From contig CAZIVO010000072.1 in NCBI GenBank assembly GCA_964542765.1, forward strand, positions 1-18,292: a stretch of DNA of 18,292 nucleotides, read 5' to 3'. Below the pieces are notes generated by a model that saw only the letters and a list, made by a program, of their open reading frames with translations, searched no databases and was not told the DNA's origin. This DNA comes from CAZIVO01 sp964542765. Lineage in GTDB: Bacteria; Planctomycetota; UBA1135; UBA2386. Positions within the stretch are counted from its first letter, which is position 1, and every line of letters begins with the position of its first letter. A program made the translations under genes and the position numbers. This document shows positions 15,610-18,292 of the stretch, piece by piece.

Positions 15610-16086
15610 ATGGAATTGGCTGCTCGTATCGCCCGGCGACTCTCCGAATTGAGGAGACAGTACGGCCTGTCCCAGGAGGCTGTTGGCCAGCTCTTGGACA
15701 CGAGCCAGGCCACCGTCTCGCGCTGGGAAGATGAGGCTTCGGCCAGCCTGCCATCGGCGCTCGAAGTCTCCTTGCTGGCCCGGCACTGCGGGGTGAGCGC
15801 GGATTGGCTGCTCGGGATCAGCGAGCATCGAGAAAGTTTGCCCGAAGGCGAGGCCCTGGTCGATCAGGCTCTGCTCGATGCCTTCGCCGGGGCCAAGAGC
15901 CCCGAAGAGCTCGAAGAGGTGCTCGCAAACGACATCAGCTTCGGGGCGCTCTGGGTTCAGATTCCGGACAAGGCGAAGATCATGTCGGTGCGCGAAGCCC
16001 GGGCGCACATGAAGGCCGTTGGCCTTCATGTACAGGCTCTGGACTCGGACCTGTGGAAGCGCTGGGCCAAGCTAGTGCTCGGCTGA
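15610..16086 (+). CDS. XRE-family helix-turn-helix regulator
   Basis: About 158 residues from the ATG at 15610. The first 60 residues are a classic phage-repressor-like HTH: RIARRLSELRRQYGLSQEAV, then GQLLDTSQATVSRWEDE as turn and recognition helix, and SALEVSLLARHCGVSADWLLG. The rest (about 70-158) is a helical domain with no recognised motif, perhaps for dimerisation or ligand sensing. The frame is open to ATG 15550, and GTG 15598 is also possible; no ribosome site separates them, but the HTH begins right after 15610. Its stop is 11 bases from the DUF1501 stop (convergent). Its targets are unknown; the divergent acyltransferase is the obvious candidate. Confidence 0.83.
   Translation: MELAARIARRLSELRRQYGLSQEAVGQLLDTSQATVSRWEDEASASLPSALEVSLLARHCGVSADWLLGISEHRESLPEGEALVDQALLDAFAGAKSPEELEEVLANDISFGALWVQIPDKAKIMSVREARAHMKAVGLHVQALDSDLWKRWAKLVLG
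16007..16031 (+). repeat. Perfect 11-bp inverted repeat inside the regulator gene
   Basis: ACATGAAGGCC (16007-16017) is complementary to GGCCTTCATGT (16021-16031) with a 3-base loop (GTT). It is about 55 bases before the stop and encodes HMKAVGLHV. It would form a strong mRNA hairpin, and could be a protein-binding palindrome, though a coincidence in coding sequence is possible. Confidence 0.85.
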
Positions 16087-16097
16087 CAGGCTGCTCT

Positions 16098-17327
16098 CTA
16101 CCCGAACAAGTTCAGCTGCGGGAATTCTTTGCCGAGAACCTTGGCGGGATTGGTCTGTAGCCAGTTCTGCAAGACCGTCGCATAGACGCTGCGGAAGTCC
16201 GTGTTGAACTTCAGATCGCCACGATCGAGATCGGTAAGCGAGGGCATCTCACCATGGATCCCTCCGGCAATCGGAGTTCCAACCATGAACATCGGCCCCG
16301 CCGTGCCATGATCGGTACCGCGGCTGCCATTTTCCTTCACGCGCCGACCGAACTCGGAAAAGACCATCATCACGACGCGCTTGTCCAGGCCCAAACGGCG
16401 AAGGTCCTTCTGGAACCCGGAGATTGCAGCATCCATCTGCTCCATCAACTGGTTGTGCCTGAATTCCTGGTTGGTGTGGGTGTCGAAGCCATTGTGATAG
16501 GCATAGAAGACGCGCGTCGAAAGACCCGCGTTGATGAGGGCTGTGATGGTCCGCAATGAGGAGCCGACCGATGACTGGCCATAATTCACCGATGTGCGAT
16601 AAGCGGAAGCCGCTTTGCGCACCTCGAGGCTGGACGCGTGCGCATTCTTCGATATCTTGCCTACAAGGGCAAGAATGTCATCCTGCATGCTGCCGCCATC
16701 CTGCATGTTGCCGCCCGACTCGGCGATCTTCTTGAAGGTGCTCATCTCATTCTCCGACCCCACGAACCGATACTTATTAGGGTCCTGGAAGGAGATCGGG
16801 CGATAGCTCTTGCCGCTGAGCGCGAGTGGAGGGCTTTTCGCCAGATTGATGGTGTAGTCGGGATCTTCCGCCCCGGCAGTGGCAAGGTCGCCCAAGCGTC
16901 CGAGCCAACCCGATGTCTTGAAGGCATCGCTGTTGTCCGCCGAATGCCAGATATCCATCGATTTGAAGTGCGAACGGTTCGGCTTCGGATAGCCGACCCC
17001 CTGCAAGACCGACAGGTCGCCGTCATCGAACAGCTCTCTCATGCCTTTGAGCGCGGGACTGAAAGCCACGCCATCGGCGAGCTTCAGGCACTCTTCGGGC
17101 TTGTGGCGGATCGAACGACGGACCTTGTGGTAGTCATCGTTATCGACAGGGACCACCGTGTTGAGGCCGTCATTGCCACCGCTCAACTGGAGCACGACAA
17201 GGATCTTGTTGTCCCCTTGGACACTCATCCCCGAAAGGGGTGACATCGTCGGCGCAAGGGCGAAGGCTCCCGCACCGGCGGCGCTCGAGCGCAGGAAGTC
17301 TCGGCGGTTCAAATCATTTCTGGTCAT
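16098..17327 (-). CDS. DUF1501 domain protein with a Tat signal
   Basis: 409 residues from the ATG at 17327 (GGAG six bases upstream); a TTG at 17354 would add nine residues before the twin-arginine motif NRRDFLRSS, so the shorter start is chosen. The signal (SAAGAGAFALAP) indicates folding before export. DUF1501 belongs to the alkaline-phosphatase-like superfamily. Seen here: LSGGNDGLNTVVPVDNDDY, KPNRSHFKSMDIWHSAD, GFDTHTNQEFRHNQLM and FSEFGRRVKENGSRGTDHGT, rich in conserved His, Asp and Arg that may hold metal. The substrate is unknown. It follows the DUF1800 gene by 20 bases and is surely in its operon. These pairs are common in planctomycetes and some proteobacteria. Confidence 0.92.
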   Translation of the reverse strand: MTRNDLNRRDFLRSSAAGAGAFALAPTMSPLSGMSVQGDNKILVVLQLSGGNDGLNTVVPVDNDDYHKVRRSIRHKPEECLKLADGVAFSPALKGMRELFDDGDLSVLQGVGYPKPNRSHFKSMDIWHSADNSDAFKTSGWLGRLGDLATAGAEDPDYTINLAKSPPLALSGKSYRPISFQDPNKYRFVGSENEMSTFKKIAESGGNMQDGGSMQDDILALVGKISKNAHASSLEVRKAASAYRTSVNYGQSSVGSSLRTITALINAGLSTRVFYAYHNGFDTHTNQEFRHNQLMEQMDAAISGFQKDLRRLGLDKRVVMMVFSEFGRRVKENGSRGTDHGTAGPMFMVGTPIAGGIHGEMPSLTDLDRGDLKFNTDFRSVYATVLQNWLQTNPAKVLGKEFPQLNLFG

Positions 17328-17347
17328 GACATTCTCCGTATGCTCTA

Positions 17348-18292
17348 TCAGCAAATCTGAAATTCCGGTGTGGTGGTCAGCAGGTGCAGGGCCTCATTGA
17401 GTTTTGTGCTGGCACTGCGGCGATCGGTCAGGTCCAAGGGCTTGCCGCCTTCAGAGCCCTCGAGGAAATCGATCAGGGCGCTACGGCTCTTGGCGGAGAG
17501 CGGGATCGCCAGGAAGCGGGCCGTGAAGAGGTCGATGATCTCGTCCGCCGTCTTCACCCCGGCCTTTTCGACCCATGTGTAGATCGAAAACGATGGGCTA
17601 CTGGACTGACGGCCGCGCGAAGAAGCGTTGCCCCGACTACGTGACGGGCGGCGACTCGATGAGGACCCCGAATTCACGGTCTGCCCGGCGATCAGCGCGC
17701 GGGTGATGTTGTACCGGGATAGCAAGTTACTCGACGTCACCCACGCCGCACCGCCATCCCAGCCCTTCACGTTCGGCGGCTGGAACAAGTGCTGCCCGAT
17801 GGCATCGGCCGCGGCGGTCAGGGTGGTGCGCCCAGAGTAGAGCGATGTATTGGCAGGCTCGGCGCCGCTGGATCGCAGGAAGTTGACGAGGAGCATGATG
17901 GGGCTCTTGATCTGACGCCCTCTGACACGGTCGCTGTAAAACCACTCGGACGTGAAAAGAGCCCTCAAAAGCGGCTTGATCTCCCAGTTGGAGTTCCGAA
18001 GAAGTGCTGCATAGGGTTCGACCTCGGCATCGGTCGGATCGACCGCAAAGAACTTGAGGATCTTTCCGGCGATGTGCCGCGGGGCCTCATCCTGGGCGAG
18101 GATGGTGTTGATGATGTCATCACCATTGAACCGACCCTCCTGGCCCAAGAAGGTCTTCTTGCCGTAGTCGTGATTTCCACGATTGAAGGTGAATACTCCC
18201 GAGGCGCCGTAACCGAAGTTGCGATTGAACGTCCACCCGGTGAAGGCGCGGGCGGCTTCCTTGATGTCCTTCTCGGTGTAGTTTCCCTCACC
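17348..18292 (-). CDS. DUF1800 domain protein, C-terminal part (truncated by the window edge)
   Basis: The frame is open to position 18292, so the start lies outside the window. DUF1800 proteins are exported, of unknown activity, and usually sit beside a DUF1501 gene. The visible 314 residues include KEAARAFTGWTFN, GNHDYGKKTFLGQEGRFNG, LFTSEWFYSDRVRGRQIKSP and FQPPNVKGWDGGAAWVTSSN, all typical of the family. Unusual is an Arg/Ser-rich stretch of about 29 residues (17588-17674) before the conserved C-terminal part (IYTWVEKAG). The reading frame ends TTTPEFQIC, 20 bases before the DUF1501 start, so the two genes are co-transcribed. Confidence 0.93.
   Translation of the reverse strand, partial: GEGNYTEKDIKEAARAFTGWTFNRNFGYGASGVFTFNRGNHDYGKKTFLGQEGRFNGDDIINTILAQDEAPRHIAGKILKFFAVDPTDAEVEPYAALLRNSNWEIKPLLRALFTSEWFYSDRVRGRQIKSPIMLLVNFLRSSGAEPANTSLYSGRTTLTAAADAIGQHLFQPPNVKGWDGGAAWVTSSNLLSRYNITRALIAGQTVNSGSSSSRRPSRSRGNASSRGRQSSSPSFSIYTWVEKAGVKTADEIIDLFTARFLAIPLSAKSRSALIDFLEGSEGGKPLDLTDRRSASTKLNEALHLLTTTPEFQIC

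Overview
The window is GC-rich, densely coded bacterial DNA. It carries large secreted proteins with beta-propeller, carboxypeptidase-regulatory-like and discoidin-type domains, a DUF1800/DUF1501 pair with a Tat signal, ribonuclease HIII, and many Sec signal peptides ending in Ala/Gly-Gln. Together these point to a member of the Planctomycetota. That assignment is inferred from gene content; no rRNA or other phylogenetic marker is present.

Layout. (1) Positions 1-8386 encode secreted proteins in two divergent groups. On the minus strand is a PQQ-type propeller/TPR protein (93-2768), overlapping by one base the start of another signal-peptide protein that leaves the window. On the plus strand is a protein with LSm-like barrels and a predicted six-bladed propeller (3012-5261), overlapping by one base a large multi-domain protein with a discoidin domain (5261-8386). 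(2) Positions 8441-9361 (minus) are an odd reading frame that joins a histidine-kinase-type ATPase domain, without a phosphoacceptor domain, to a complete-looking signal peptide plus secreted domain. (3) Positions 9646-15440 are a minus-strand run. In transcription order it holds a DUF374 acyltransferase, a small Bor-like lipoprotein, ribonuclease HIII (rnhC), diaminopimelate epimerase (dapF), a secreted TPR protein and a membrane M48 metallopeptidase. (4) A small XRE-type regulator (15610-16086) is divergent from the acyltransferase, with a 7-bp inverted repeat between them as a candidate operator. (5) The right end (minus) is a DUF1800-DUF1501 operon, with the DUF1800 gene truncated by the window edge.

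How the genes fit together. dapF supplies meso-diaminopimelate for lysine and peptidoglycan. The DUF374 acyltransferase, the lipoprotein and the M48 protease are envelope-associated, so the central run looks like a mix of envelope and genome-maintenance genes. The flanking genes build the exported proteome. The DUF1800/DUF1501 pair is a conserved exported couple of unknown exact role.

I see no CRISPR array, tRNA, rRNA, insertion sequence, prophage or defence module. The most unusual items are the kinase/secreted-protein fusion, the exact 120-nt repeats that predict a closed six-bladed propeller, a 12-bp tandem repeat over a lipoprotein start, an Arg/Ser-rich insert in the DUF1800 protein, and several clean inverted repeats.
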